DNA of 64,000 nt from an uncultured Collinsella sp. (GTDB lineage Bacteria > Actinomycetota > Coriobacteriia > Coriobacteriales > Coriobacteriaceae), in assembly GCA_900539035.1 (NCBI GenBank), contig UQAU01000009.1, positions 3,856-67,855 of the forward strand. Direction: 5' to 3'. Each line of letters begins with the position of its first letter. The first letter of the stretch is position 1. A program made the position numbers and the translations under genes. This document shows, one piece after another, positions 40,219 to 49,265 of this stretch. The notes beneath the pieces are model-generated. The model made no database searches. It was not told where the DNA came from and saw nothing but the letters and a program-made list of their open reading frames with translations.

Positions 40219-41141
40219 TGGGTACCGTGAACATGGCCGTCGATTTCGGCGGCGTCAAGATGCAGAACCCCATCAACACCGCAGCCGGTACCTTTGGCTA
40301 CGGTTGGCAGTTCCAGAACTTCTTTGATGTTTCCCAGCTGGGCGCCATCACCACCAAGGGTTGCGCTGCCGAGCCCTGGCCCGGCAACCCCGCGCCCCGC
40401 ATGGCCGAGATCCCCGGCGGTATGATCAACTCCGTGGGCCTTCAGAACCCCGGCGTGGCCGCCTTTGCTCGCGAGTCCGGTCCGTGGCTCGAACAGCTGT
40501 CCAAGGACGGCTGCCAGGTCATCTGTCAGGTTGCCGGCCACTCCGTTGACGAGTTTGTCCGCGCACTCGAGATGTATGTCGAGCTGTGCCCCTGGGCTGC
40601 AGGCTACGAGATCAACGTGAGCTGCCCCAATATCGCCGCCGGTGGTGCCGCCATGGGCTCCACGCCCGAGGGCGCCTCTTCCGTTATGGCTGCCTGCCGC
40701 AAGGTGACCGATAAGCCGCTGTTCGTGAAGATGGCGCCGGTCAACGTCGCCGAGATCGCCAAGGCCCTCGAGGCTGCCGGCGCCGACGGCCTTTCTGTCA
40801 TCAACTCCATTCAGGGCATGGCTATCGACGTCCATACCCACAAGTCCCGCGTGGCCAAGCCCAAGGGCGGCCTTTCGGGCCCGCTGTGCCACCACATCGC
40901 CGTGCGCATGGTCTGGGAGGTTGCCCAGGCCGTCGATATCCCCATCAACGGTGTCGGCGGTGTCATGACCGGCGAGGATGCGGCTGAGTTTATCCTGGCC
41001 GGTGCCACCTGCGTGTCGGTCGGCATGGCCAACTTCGTCGATCCGTGCGCTTCGCTCAAGATCGCGCATGAGCTCGAGGCCTGGGCCGAGTCCCAGGGCG
41101 TAAAGGACATCAACGAGCTGGTAGGTGCTTTCGAATGCTAG
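40218..41141 (+). CDS. pyrD: Dihydroorotate dehydrogenase, class 1B catalytic subunit
   Basis: 307 residues from GTG 40218, which shares its G with the pyrK stop TAG. GTG 40227 and ATG 40233 are alternatives close to the family start. FMN barrel: KNPI-type motif KMQNPINTAAGTFGYG, INVSCPNIAAGG, and GVGGVMTGEDAAEFILAGA. With PyrK it forms the NAD-linked heterotetramer. It overlaps pyrF by 7 nt. Confidence 0.95.
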   Translation: MGTVNMAVDFGGVKMQNPINTAAGTFGYGWQFQNFFDVSQLGAITTKGCAAEPWPGNPAPRMAEIPGGMINSVGLQNPGVAAFARESGPWLEQLSKDGCQVICQVAGHSVDEFVRALEMYVELCPWAAGYEINVSCPNIAAGGAAMGSTPEGASSVMAACRKVTDKPLFVKMAPVNVAEIAKALEAAGADGLSVINSIQGMAIDVHTHKSRVAKPKGGLSGPLCHHIAVRMVWEVAQAVDIPINGVGGVMTGEDAAEFILAGATCVSVGMANFVDPCASLKIAHELEAWAESQGVKDINELVGAFEC

Positions 41142-41851
41142 AGACCGATGCCCGCGACCGCGTAATCGTCGCCCTCGACTGCGATCGTGAGCGTGCGCTC
41201 GAGCTCGCCCACGAGCTTTCGGGCCATGCCGCCTGGCTCAAGGTTGGCATGACGCTCTATTACGCTGAGGGCCCCGAGATCGTCAAGACCTTTAAGGACC
41301 TGGGCTTTAAGGTCTTCCTTGACCTTAAGTTCCATGATATTCCGCATCAGGTTCGCGGTGCCGCCCGCTCGGCCTCGCTTGCCGGTGCCGACCTGCTCTC
41401 GGTTCACGGCTTGGGTTCGGGCGCCATGCTCGCTGCCTGCCGCGAGGGTGCCGAGGAAGCGCGCGAGGACCGCGCCAAGCTCGTCGCCATCACCGTGCTC
41501 ACGAGCATGAATCAGGATGCCTTGAGCGAGATTGGCATCGAATCGCCGGTGGCCGAGGAGGCCGCCCGCCTGGCAAAGCTCGCTCAGGCCAACGGCATCG
41601 ATGGCATCGTGTGCTCGCCGATGGAGGCTCACGACATGCGTGAGCTGCTGGGTCCTGATGCCCTGATCGTGACTCCGGGTGTGCGTCCGGTGGGTGCCGC
41701 CTTAGGCGACCAATCCCGCGTGGCGACGCCTTCCCAGGCTATCGAGCGTGGCGCAAGCCACATTGTGGTGGGCCGTCCCATCACCGGTGCCGACGATCCG
41801 GTTGCCGCCTTTGACGCCATCGTCGCCGAGCTGGTCGAAAACGTCGCGTAA
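41135..41851 (+). CDS. pyrF: Orotidine 5'-phosphate decarboxylase
   Basis: 238 residues. Last step to UMP. Group I signature: VFLDLKFHDIPHQV with catalytic Lys and Asp residues, VIVALDCDRERA at the start, and VTPGVRPVGAALGDQ plus HIVVGRPIT near the end. pyrE is not in this cluster. Last gene of the pyr operon. Confidence 0.96.
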   Translation: MLETDARDRVIVALDCDRERALELAHELSGHAAWLKVGMTLYYAEGPEIVKTFKDLGFKVFLDLKFHDIPHQVRGAARSASLAGADLLSVHGLGSGAMLAACREGAEEAREDRAKLVAITVLTSMNQDALSEIGIESPVAEEAARLAKLAQANGIDGIVCSPMEAHDMRELLGPDALIVTPGVRPVGAALGDQSRVATPSQAIERGASHIVVGRPITGADDPVAAFDAIVAELVENVA

Positions 41852-42090
41852 AAGATTCCCCTAAGTCACCACTTTTGGGTCTCATTAGCACAAAATAGCC
41901 CCTGTGCCTGCGTAAACTTTCCCATCCTTTGTGTGGAATCGCAGGTCAGGGGCTTAACTTTGGGCGCAGTATATTGCACTTTTTGCGGGTATCGTCTAAC
42001 CTATGGAGCCGCGATTGGGCATTTTGTACGTTCTACGTGCTAAAATGCCAATTATTGAATCAGATATAACCCAACTTTTTGGAGGTACGA
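41852..42090 (+). promoter_or_regulatory. pyrF-mihF intergenic region with long imperfect hairpin
   Basis: AGCCCCTG and CCTGCG (41898-41912) pair with CGCAGG and CAGGGGCT (41940-41954), separated by one small asymmetry and a loop of about 27 nt. No T-run follows. A TAAAAT -10 at 42041-42046 with TTGGGC 20 nt upstream is a possible mihF promoter, and GCATTTT/AAAATGC flanks it as an inverted repeat. Confidence 0.45.
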
Positions 42091-42399
42091 ATGGCACTCC
42101 CTCAGCTTACCGATGAGCAGCGCAAGCAGGCTCTTGAGAAGGCTGCTGCCGCACGTCACGCCCGCGCTGAGCTTCGCGAGCAGATCAAGAAGGGCGAGAA
42201 GTCCCTCGAGTCCGTGCTCAACTCCGATGACCCTATTGCTTCCCGCATGAAGGTTTCCACCCTCATCGAGTCTCTCCCTGGTTATGGCAAGGCCAAGGCC
42301 GCCAAGATCATGGAGGAGCTCGGTATCTCCGCTACCCGTCGCGTCCAGGGCCTCGGCGTCCGTCAGCGCGAGCAGCTCCTCGAGCAGCTGACCAAATAA
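42091..42399 (+). CDS. mihF: Actinobacterial integration host factor-like nucleoid protein (mIHF)
   Basis: 102 residues from ATG 42091 (GGAGGT upstream). The C-terminal half has the helix-two-turns-helix DNA-binding region: STLIESLPGYGKAKAAKIM and ELGISATRRVQGLGVRQRE. mIHF is a nucleoid-associated protein typical of Actinobacteria, usually encoded just before gmk as here. It is the strongest phylum marker in the window. Confidence 0.93.
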   Translation: MALPQLTDEQRKQALEKAAAARHARAELREQIKKGEKSLESVLNSDDPIASRMKVSTLIESLPGYGKAKAAKIMEELGISATRRVQGLGVRQREQLLEQLTK

Positions 42400-42969
42400 G
42401 TGAGCGCTCAGGATTCCAAGCTCTTTGTGATTTCTGGACCGTCAGGCGCAGGCAAGGGTACGCTCGTCACTCGTGTGCGCGAGCGCCGCTCGAACCTGGG
42501 CCTGACGGTTTCGGCTACCACGCGAGCACCACGCAAAGGTGAGGTCGACGGCGTCAACTACTTTTTTCTGACGCGCGAGGAGTTCGACCGCCGCGTGGCA
42601 AACGGTGAGTTTGTTGAGTGGGCCGAGGTCCACGGTAACTGCTACGGCACGTTGGTGAGCGAGGTTACATCCAAGCTTGCCTCGGGCTCGTCTCTGATTT
42701 TGGAGATCGATGTCCAGGGCGCCCTGCAGGTGAAGGAGCGTTTCCCCGAGGCCGTGCTGATCTTTATCAAGCCGCCTTCGCTTGAGGTGCTCCGCGAGCG
42801 TCTAGTCGGTCGCGGTACCGAGACGCCCGAGACGATTGAGCTGCGTATGGCAAACGCCGCCGATGAGCTTGCCCTTGCCGACCACTACGACGACGTCGTG
42901 GTTAATGACGATCTCGACCGCGCGACCGATGAGCTCGTTCGCGTTCTCGATATGCATGAAAGGATCTGA
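42400..42969 (+). CDS. gmk: Guanylate kinase
   Basis: 189 residues from GTG 42400, directly after the mihF TAA. GMP to GDP. P-loop ISGPSGAGKGTLV, TTRAPRKGEVDGVNYFF, and EWAEVHGNCYGT are complete. No strong ribosome site precedes it, so coupling to mihF is likely. Confidence 0.97.
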   Translation: MSAQDSKLFVISGPSGAGKGTLVTRVRERRSNLGLTVSATTRAPRKGEVDGVNYFFLTREEFDRRVANGEFVEWAEVHGNCYGTLVSEVTSKLASGSSLILEIDVQGALQVKERFPEAVLIFIKPPSLEVLRERLVGRGTETPETIELRMANAADELALADHYDDVVVNDDLDRATDELVRVLDMHERI

Positions 42970-42974
42970 GGTCC

Positions 42975-43256
42975 GTGTCCGTTGTAAAGCCTTGCATTGA
43001 CGATCTTCTGGAGAAGACCGATCACAACCGCTTCCTGCTCGCTTCGCTTGCCTCCAAGCGCGCCTGCGACATCAATAGCATGCTGCGTGGCCAGCACAAC
43101 CGCGTGCTTGCCGTCCAGGATGTCGATGACATCACCATCGGGCTTTCCGGTGCCGATACCATCTCGATGGCTATGGACGAGATTGTCGACGGTGACATCT
43201 CTTACGATGAGGCCCGTTACGAGAAGGCGCTCGGCCACAAGGTTGCTGAAGCCTAA
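42975..43256 (+). CDS. rpoZ: RNA polymerase omega subunit
   Basis: 93 residues from GTG 42975. It shows the omega core: CIDDLLEKTDHNRFLLASLASKRACDI, divided by the family pattern NRFxLa...aKRArqi. Its position after gmk is standard. The C-terminus is acidic. Confidence 0.92.
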   Translation: MSVVKPCIDDLLEKTDHNRFLLASLASKRACDINSMLRGQHNRVLAVQDVDDITIGLSGADTISMAMDEIVDGDISYDEARYEKALGHKVAEA

Positions 43257-44501
43257 ATGGCGGCTCGCGTCTGCCTGGTCCACTATCACGAGGTTGGACT
43301 GAAGGGCAAGAACCGCGCACATTTTGAGCATATCCTCATGGATAACATCAAGGCGGCCTTGGCCGCCTTTTCCGTGAATGCCGTGTCTCGAATTTCCGGT
43401 TATATCCTCGTGACCTTTAACGAGCATCAGGCCGACGAGGCGGCGCGTGTCATTCGCACCGTTCCCGGCGTTGCTCGTGTGTCTTTGGCGTATCACACCA
43501 ACCGCGACCCGCAGGAGTACTGCGCCGCCGCCGTGAAGGCGCTGCGCGAGTTTGGTTCCTTCGATTCGTTTAAGGTGCACGCCAAGCGCTCCAATACTGA
43601 CTATGAGCTCACCTCGATTGACATCAATCGTCAGGTGGGCGAGGTGTTGTGCGAGGCGTTTCCTGATAAAAAGGTTCAGATGCACGATCCTGACGCTATG
43701 GTGCACGTACTGGTGGTCCAGGGTAGCGTCTACGTGTATGCGCGCTCCGAGCGCGGCGTGGGCGGTCTGCCGGTGGGTTCTGCCGGCAAGGTCGTGACGC
43801 TGCTGTCGTCGGGTATCGATTCTCCGGTGGCGACCTGGATGCTCGCGCGTCGCGGCGCGGTGTGCGTGCCGGTACATTTCTCCGGTCGTCCTCAGACAGC
43901 CGATACGAGCGAGTATTTGGTGCAGGACATCATCCGTGCGCTTGAGCCGGGTGTCCAGATCGGCCGCCTGTACGTGGTGCCGTTTGGCGACTGCCAGCGT
44001 GAGATTTCGGTCATCTGTCCCAGCAACCTGCGCGTGATCATGTATCGCCGCATTATGTATTCGGTTGCCGAGCGCATTGCGCACATCGAGGGCGCCAAGG
44101 CCATCGTGACGGGCGAATCGCTTGGGCAGGTTGCCTCCCAAACGCTTGAGAATATCATGGCCGTCAACGAGGCCGTGAAGATCCCCGTGTTCCGCCCTCT
44201 CATCGGTTCGGACAAGCAGGAGATCATTGCGCGTGCCGAGGAGATCGGTACGTTCGATATCTCGACTGAGGCCGCTCCCGACTGCTGCACGCTGTTTATG
44301 CCGCGCCGTCCCGAGACGCACGCTAAACTCGATGCCGTGCATGAGGCCTGGGAGTTGTTCGATCACGAGGAGATGATCGAGCGCCTGCTCAAGCAGACCG
44401 AGTACATCGACTTTGAGAGCAACACGTATAAGGCCCCTAAGACCTTAAAACGCAAACATTCGGAGCTTGCTCCGCGTGAGATTTACCAAGATCACGAGTA
44501 A
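43257..44501 (+). CDS. thiI: tRNA 4-thiouridine synthase ThiI
   Basis: 414 residues starting right after rpoZ. Adenylates U8 of tRNA and receives sulfur from a cysteine desulfurase. N-terminal ferredoxin-like and THUMP domains, then the PP-loop ATP pyrophosphatase: TLLSSGIDSPVATWMLARRG (SSGIDSP where most have SGGIDSP). No C-terminal rhodanese domain, as in Gram-positive forms. Placement after rpoZ is unusual. Confidence 0.93.
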   Translation: MAARVCLVHYHEVGLKGKNRAHFEHILMDNIKAALAAFSVNAVSRISGYILVTFNEHQADEAARVIRTVPGVARVSLAYHTNRDPQEYCAAAVKALREFGSFDSFKVHAKRSNTDYELTSIDINRQVGEVLCEAFPDKKVQMHDPDAMVHVLVVQGSVYVYARSERGVGGLPVGSAGKVVTLLSSGIDSPVATWMLARRGAVCVPVHFSGRPQTADTSEYLVQDIIRALEPGVQIGRLYVVPFGDCQREISVICPSNLRVIMYRRIMYSVAERIAHIEGAKAIVTGESLGQVASQTLENIMAVNEAVKIPVFRPLIGSDKQEIIARAEEIGTFDISTEAAPDCCTLFMPRRPETHAKLDAVHEAWELFDHEEMIERLLKQTEYIDFESNTYKAPKTLKRKHSELAPREIYQDHE

Positions 44502-44511
44502 TTTTGTGCAT

Positions 44512-44544
44512 AGACCGACGATGCGCCTGCATCGTCGGTCTTTT
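44512..44544 (+). terminator. Terminator after thiI
   Basis: AGACCGACGATGC, loop GCCT, GCATCGTCGGTCT, then TTTT: 13 perfect pairs. Confidence 0.95.
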
Positions 44545-44619
44545 GCTATCTGGGCATTTTGCGGCTAAGTGTTCATTTGCTGACGTGTCCCTGAATAAAT
44601 GGACAGATTTGTGCAAGGT

Positions 44620-44639
44620 TTTGGTCAGCTTTTGGTTTG
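44620..44639 (+). promoter_or_regulatory. Competence-associated upstream element, copy 2
   Basis: TTTGGTCAGCTTTTGGTTTG, identical to 15236-15255. It ends 75 nt before the comEA ATG, nearly the same distance as copy 1 from its gene. As with copy 1 it follows a terminator. No clear -10 lies at a standard distance, so the element may itself be the promoter core or need an activator. Confidence 0.65.
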
Positions 44640-44714
44640 ACCGCAAAAACCGGTTTTGGAGCGTGGCTGTTGCGGAACTCCTTTCCTGACACGATGGTGT
44701 TGGGAGGTTTTGCT

Positions 44715-45428
44715 ATGGCACAGCGCGAACAACACGAACGGGTCAAAAAGATGGACCGCTGGGCGGGCAAGCTGTTCGGTCATAAGGCAGTGGTGATGGC
44801 GATACTGGTCGTCATTGCGATGGCGAGCGGCTTGGCGATGGCGAACCTTGGCGGCGGTACCGGCGGCGTGTCGTTTGAGCGCACTGATGGTTCGGGCTCG
44901 TTGGCGGAGCCAGGATCCGGCGATGCCTCGAGCGGAAAGACATCCGAAGATTCTTCGACTAAGGCTTCTGCCGCAGCAGAGGTCTATGTCGATGTCGATG
45001 GCGCCGTTGTGTCGCCCGGTGTATATCGTCTCAAGGACGGCGCGCGGGTGGCTCAGGCGATTGATGCCGCCGGCGGGCTGGCGCCCGAGGCAGACGTTAC
45101 GGGTCTCAATCGGGCATCTAAGGTCGTCGATGGACAGAAGATTCACGTTCCAACGGTAGGGGAGCAGCAGGCGTCCATTGCGGAAGCCGGTGTTGATGGT
45201 GGGACTTCCGCATCATCGGGCGTGAGTGGCGCAACAGGCCTAGTAAATATCAATACGGCAAGTGCGGCGGAGCTGCAGACGCTCTCTGGCATCGGCCCCT
45301 CCATGGCACAGTCGATTATCGATGAGCGGACAAAGAACGGTGCTTTTGCCTCGGTTGACGATCTGATGCGTGTGTCGGGAATCGGCGAGAAGAAGCTTGC
45401 CAAAATCAAAGATTACATCTGCGTATGA
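44715..45428 (+). CDS. comEA: ComEA-type DNA receptor for transformation
   Basis: 237 residues from ATG 44715 (GGGAGG upstream). One N-terminal membrane anchor (about residues 22-42), a Ser/Gly-rich linker, an SLBB-like domain (VYVDVDGAVVSPGVY), and a C-terminal helix-hairpin-helix DNA-binding domain (VNINTASAAELQTLSGIGPS, then SGIGEKKLAKIKDYI). It binds double-stranded DNA outside the membrane. It overlaps comEC by 4 nt (ATGA). Confidence 0.94.
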   Translation: MAQREQHERVKKMDRWAGKLFGHKAVVMAILVVIAMASGLAMANLGGGTGGVSFERTDGSGSLAEPGSGDASSGKTSEDSSTKASAAAEVYVDVDGAVVSPGVYRLKDGARVAQAIDAAGGLAPEADVTGLNRASKVVDGQKIHVPTVGEQQASIAEAGVDGGTSASSGVSGATGLVNINTASAAELQTLSGIGPSMAQSIIDERTKNGAFASVDDLMRVSGIGEKKLAKIKDYICV

Positions 45429-47728
45429 GTGCGATCGAGCGCGAGCATGTGATGCCTCCGCGGCCCCTGATGCCGTGGACGATGGCCCTGTGTGCCGGCA
45501 TGTGCATGAGCTGCGCCTTGGTGCTCAACGTGGCCGCCGATGCGCTGCTGTGGGGGCGGGCTTCGGCGGTCGGGCCGCTATGGGCCATTCCCGTTGCGGC
45601 GGCGGTATTCGTTGTGCTGGCTCAATCTTGTGCGCGGCTTGCCCGTTGGAAGCGGTGGCTGTATGCCGCGTCCGTCGGTCTCGTGGCGGGAGCGTTCGTC
45701 TCGGCGTGGTGGGCTGTGGACGCGCTAAGTGCCTCGAAGGCGCTTGACGGTCGAGCGGCAAGCAGCCTCGAGTTTGTCGTGCAGGGTGATCCATCCATAA
45801 ACGACGACGTGTATTCCTATACCTGCGAGGCACGCGCGGACGGTAAGAACTTGGCAACGGTTCGCCTATCGTGTGACAGCGAGCTCAATGTTGGGGCGCA
45901 CGTGCGTGTTATCGGTCGCGTTTCACGTTTTGAGAACGATGCGTATGGACGATCGCGCGTGCTCCGAGGCGAGGTACGCAAGGTAAAAGCCGTTCGAGTT
46001 GTGTCGGTCGATGAGGGCTCTCCGGGGCCGCTGCCTCGGCTTCGAAATGGGCTGCTTGCGTCCATCGCGCCTGCGACCGACCCGGCGCGTGCGCTCATAG
46101 CCGGTGTCGTCTGCGGTCGTTCGGCCGAGCTGCGCGCCCAGCCGGCGGGCGACTGGTTTTCGGTGACGGGAACGGCGCATCTTATCGCCGTCTCGGGCAG
46201 CCATTTGGCTATCGTGGGGTTTTTAATCGAGGGTGTATTGCAAAAGACTCGGTGCTCACGTGGTCTTCAGCGGGCGATATTGGCGATAACGCTTGTGGGC
46301 TACGCTGCTTTTACGGGCGCGTCTCCCTCGGCCGTGCGCGCGTGCTGCATGGTGTTCACGACGCTTGTCGTAAACGGCGCGGGGCGTCGCCGGCACGGCG
46401 CATCGGCACTCTTCGCAACCATGTCCATCTTTGTGCTACTGCGGCCGACGGTGCTGTTCGAGATGGGCTTTCAGCTTTCATGTGCCAGCGTCTTTGCCAT
46501 CCTGTGCTTTTGCCCGTACGCCACCTACGCTTTGGGTGAGCTTGGTGTGCCATCGGGTATTGCCAGTGTGCTTTCCGTCACACTGTGCTCGCAGTTGGCG
46601 ACGCTCCCCATTACCATTCCTGCCTTCGGTACGTTCTCGCTCATTGCTCCGCTGGCAAATGCGGTCATCGGTCCGGTGGTGAGCGTACTGCTTGCTGTGT
46701 CCATCGTGCTGGTTCCCTTTTCGCTCGTGGCACCGTTGCGGACTTGGGCGCTCGTTGTGCCCATGATTGCCGCCCGTTGCGCGCTGTTCTTTGAGCAGCT
46801 GTTTGCCGCCGTGCCGGGTGCATCCGTGAGCGTGCCGCCCGATAGCATGTGGATTTACCTAGTGCCGTGTTTGCTGGCGGTTCTGCTTGTCTGGTGGCCG
46901 CGTCCCCGTGCACGTCCTATGGCGGTGGGGCTTGCATGCCTGGTGCTCTTGGCTGCGATTCCGTACGTCTACTGGGATCGATTCGCTCCGCCTTCGGTGA
47001 CGGTGCTCGATGTGGGCCAGGCCGATGCGATTCTTATTCGCCAGGGCGGCGCAGTAGCGCTCGTCGACTGCGGACTCGACGAGCGCGTGGTGGCGGCGTT
47101 GGTCCGCAATAACGTGCACCATATCGATGCCGTCTTTGTGACGCATTGGGATGAGGACCACTGGGGTGGTCTGCCTGCCGTGCTCGAACAGTTTTCGGTC
47201 GGAACGATTGCCGTGGCGGCGGATGCGCTGGAGGATGCTCCTGCCGAGGTATTGAACCGACCTGGCGTGGAGTATCGGCAGGTGCGCCGTGGGGATACGG
47301 TCGATATCGGCTCATTTTGCGCCCGCGTGATGTGGCCATTCGAGTCCGTGGATGGCGAGGGAAATGAGGATTCGCTTGTCCTGCTGCTCTCTTATGTTCA
47401 GGAAGGCAAGGGCCTGCGTATGCTCCTCACCGGTGATGCCGAGCTCGACCAAGAACGGGAATTCGTGCAGGAGGTGGGGGATATCGATGTCCTTAAACTT
47501 GGCCATCACGGCTCTAAGGTTTCAGTCGATGGTGAGTTGCTGGACGTCCTGAAGCCCGAGCTTTCCCTCGCGAGCGCGGGCGAGGGGAATCGATACGGCC
47601 ATCCGTCCGATGCCTGCATCGATGCCGTTAAGGAAGCGGGCGGCGTTTTCGCGTGCACTATCGAACACGGCGACATTACCGTCACGCCGACTGCGAATGG
47701 CTTTGCGATGCGATGCCAGCAACCGTGA
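45425..47728 (+). CDS. comEC: ComEC-type DNA uptake channel
   Basis: 767 residues. Membrane channel for single-stranded DNA during transformation. Order: two or three N-terminal helices, an OB-like loop (VRLSCDSELNVGAHVRVIG), the multi-helix Competence domain with GTAHLIAVSGSHLAIVGF, and a C-terminal metallo-beta-lactamase domain with LDVGQADAILI and FVTHWDEDHWGG (HxDxxH-like, first His kept) and LKLGHHGSK. All core motifs are present, so it looks functional. Confidence 0.95.
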   Translation: MSAIEREHVMPPRPLMPWTMALCAGMCMSCALVLNVAADALLWGRASAVGPLWAIPVAAAVFVVLAQSCARLARWKRWLYAASVGLVAGAFVSAWWAVDALSASKALDGRAASSLEFVVQGDPSINDDVYSYTCEARADGKNLATVRLSCDSELNVGAHVRVIGRVSRFENDAYGRSRVLRGEVRKVKAVRVVSVDEGSPGPLPRLRNGLLASIAPATDPARALIAGVVCGRSAELRAQPAGDWFSVTGTAHLIAVSGSHLAIVGFLIEGVLQKTRCSRGLQRAILAITLVGYAAFTGASPSAVRACCMVFTTLVVNGAGRRRHGASALFATMSIFVLLRPTVLFEMGFQLSCASVFAILCFCPYATYALGELGVPSGIASVLSVTLCSQLATLPITIPAFGTFSLIAPLANAVIGPVVSVLLAVSIVLVPFSLVAPLRTWALVVPMIAARCALFFEQLFAAVPGASVSVPPDSMWIYLVPCLLAVLLVWWPRPRARPMAVGLACLVLLAAIPYVYWDRFAPPSVTVLDVGQADAILIRQGGAVALVDCGLDERVVAALVRNNVHHIDAVFVTHWDEDHWGGLPAVLEQFSVGTIAVAADALEDAPAEVLNRPGVEYRQVRRGDTVDIGSFCARVMWPFESVDGEGNEDSLVLLLSYVQEGKGLRMLLTGDAELDQEREFVQEVGDIDVLKLGHHGSKVSVDGELLDVLKPELSLASAGEGNRYGHPSDACIDAVKEAGGVFACTIEHGDITVTPTANGFAMRCQQP

Positions 47729-47736
47729 CGACGTCG

Positions 47737-47766
47737 TTGGCGTGTGGTGGGCCCCTGGGCTAGAAT
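47737..47766 (+). promoter_or_regulatory. holA promoter
   Basis: TTGGCG, 18-nt spacer, TAGAAT, in the comEC-holA gap. It would let the essential holA be expressed outside competence. Confidence 0.55.
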
Positions 47767-47806
47767 GGCACGGAGCGAATACGAAGGCCTGCGGGAGGGG
47801 AGCGCA

Positions 47807-48769
47807 ATGTCCGAAACCGGTCTGCTGCCGGCATATCTGATCGTCGGTACCGACGGAGTCAAGCGCGATCACGCCGTCTCGCGTATGAAAGCGCGTCTGG
47901 AAAAGTCGGGTATGGTCGAGTTCAACCTCGACGAGCGCGACATGACCAAGGACCCCGATATCGAGTCCATTATCGGATCGCTTAACACCTTTCCGATGGG
48001 TAGTGAGTTTCGCCTGGTAATCCTTGACGGCTGTTCAAAGCTCGCCAAGGCGGTCTCGGAGCCGCTCGTTGAGTATCTGGCAAGTCCCAACCCCACAACG
48101 GTCTGCCTCATCATCGCCGACTCGCTTGCCAAGAACACGCGCCTGTATAAGGCGATCGCCAAAATCGACAAGAAGGCCGTGATCGATTGCTCCGGCACTA
48201 AGCGCTGGGAGCTACCGCGCCGCGTGCAGCAGATGGCGACGCAGCACGGCAAGTCGATCTCGACGGCGGCCGCCGAGGAGCTCGTCTCGCGTTCGGGTGA
48301 AAACACTCGCATGCTCGATAACGACTTGGCTAAGCTTGCCCAGATGGTCGAGGCGCCCCAGATTGAGCTTGCCGACGTTGAGCGCTGGATTGTACGTACG
48401 GCCGAGGTTCAACCCTGGGACTTTCTCAATGCGGTCTCGGCCCGTGACATGCGACGTTCGCTCGAGCTCTTCAATCTACTGCCCGCCAAGAGCTATGTGT
48501 GGACTTACACATTGCTGTGCGGCCGCATCCGCGAGCTTATCGTCGCCAAGGCGCTCGATGCGCGCGGACAGGGTCGTGAACTGGCCGCAACACTTAAGCT
48601 CCAGTCCTGGCAGGTCAAGAATCACCTGACTTGGGCACGTCGCTTTTCAATGGCAGAGCTCGTTGCCGCGCTCGAGGGCGCGGTCGATGTGGAGCTCGCG
48701 CTGAAGGGTTCGGCCGATTCTCAGACCGCGCTTTTGCTCTGGATTACGAACATCTTGAGAAAATCGTGA
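47807..48769 (+). CDS. holA: DNA polymerase III delta subunit
   Basis: 320 residues from ATG 47807 (GGAGGGGAG upstream). Clamp-loader subunit that opens the beta clamp. Fold regions are recognisable: AYLIVGTDGVKRDHAV at the start, the central VCLIIADSL, and the C-terminal collar region with DFLNAVSARDMRRSLELFN. It follows comEC as in Bacillota. Confidence 0.9.
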   Translation: MSETGLLPAYLIVGTDGVKRDHAVSRMKARLEKSGMVEFNLDERDMTKDPDIESIIGSLNTFPMGSEFRLVILDGCSKLAKAVSEPLVEYLASPNPTTVCLIIADSLAKNTRLYKAIAKIDKKAVIDCSGTKRWELPRRVQQMATQHGKSISTAAAEELVSRSGENTRMLDNDLAKLAQMVEAPQIELADVERWIVRTAEVQPWDFLNAVSARDMRRSLELFNLLPAKSYVWTYTLLCGRIRELIVAKALDARGQGRELAATLKLQSWQVKNHLTWARRFSMAELVAALEGAVDVELALKGSADSQTALLLWITNILRKS

Positions 48770-48821
48770 TGATACCTGCCTATTTGACAAATTCGTTCTA
48801 TCCCTTTGAGGGGGAGCGTGC

Positions 48822-48827
48822 TATAGT
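48822..48827 (+). promoter_or_regulatory. -10 element of rpsT promoter
   Basis: TATAGT, about 75 nt before rpsT. The nearby TTGACA at 48784 is 32 nt upstream, too far to serve as its -35. Confidence 0.5.
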
Positions 48828-48902
48828 AGGCGCTTGCATGACCTCACCGTGTCTCAGAGGTGTCATACATTTTTTGCAAGGAACTCGAAAGGAACTCCAG
48901 AA

Positions 48903-49169
48903 GTGGCAAACATCAAGTCTCAGAAGAAGCGTATCCGCACCAATGAGGCAGCTCGCATGCGTAACAAGGCTGTCAAGTCCGAGCTCAAGACGCTGACCAA
49001 GCACGTCCAGTCCGCCGTCGCCGAGGGCGACGCCGAGAAGGCCCAGGCTGCCCTCAAGACCGTCACCAAGCGTCTCGACATGGCTGCCGCCAAGCATGTT
49101 ATCCACAAGAACCAGGCTTCCAACCGCAAGTCCGGTCTTGCCAAGCTCGTGAACAGCATCAACGCCTAA
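48903..49169 (+). CDS. rpsT: 30S ribosomal protein S20 (bS20)
   Basis: 88 residues from GTG 48903. It starts MANIKSQKKRIRTNEAARMRN-like and shows the helical Lys/Ala-rich S20 pattern ending HKNQASNRKSGLAKLVN. AAAGGA lies about 9 nt upstream. Encoded alone between holA and lepA, with its own promoter and terminator. Confidence 0.96.
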   Translation: MANIKSQKKRIRTNEAARMRNKAVKSELKTLTKHVQSAVAEGDAEKAQAALKTVTKRLDMAAAKHVIHKNQASNRKSGLAKLVNSINA

Positions 49170-49203
49170 GTTGTAAATTTCACACCACACAGATTACGCG
49201 CAT

Positions 49204-49241
49204 AAATGGAGCCTGTTTTATGGAACAGGCTCCATTTTTTG
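49204..49241 (+). terminator. Terminator after rpsT
   Basis: AAATGGAGCCTGTT pairs with AACAGGCTCCATTT, then TTTT. Confidence 0.95.
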
Positions 49242-49252
49242 TACCGCTCGGG

Positions 49253-49258
49253 TAAGAT
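49253..49258 (+). promoter_or_regulatory. -10 element of lepA promoter (leaderless)
   Basis: TAAGAT ends 7 nt before the lepA ATG and no ribosome site is present, so the message is probably leaderless. No good -35. Confidence 0.4.
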
Positions 49259-49265
49259 AGTCCGC

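Noticed and set aside
48784..48789. TTGACA as the -35 of the rpsT promoter
   Set aside because: It is 32 nt from the TATAGT box, too far for a sigma-70 type promoter.
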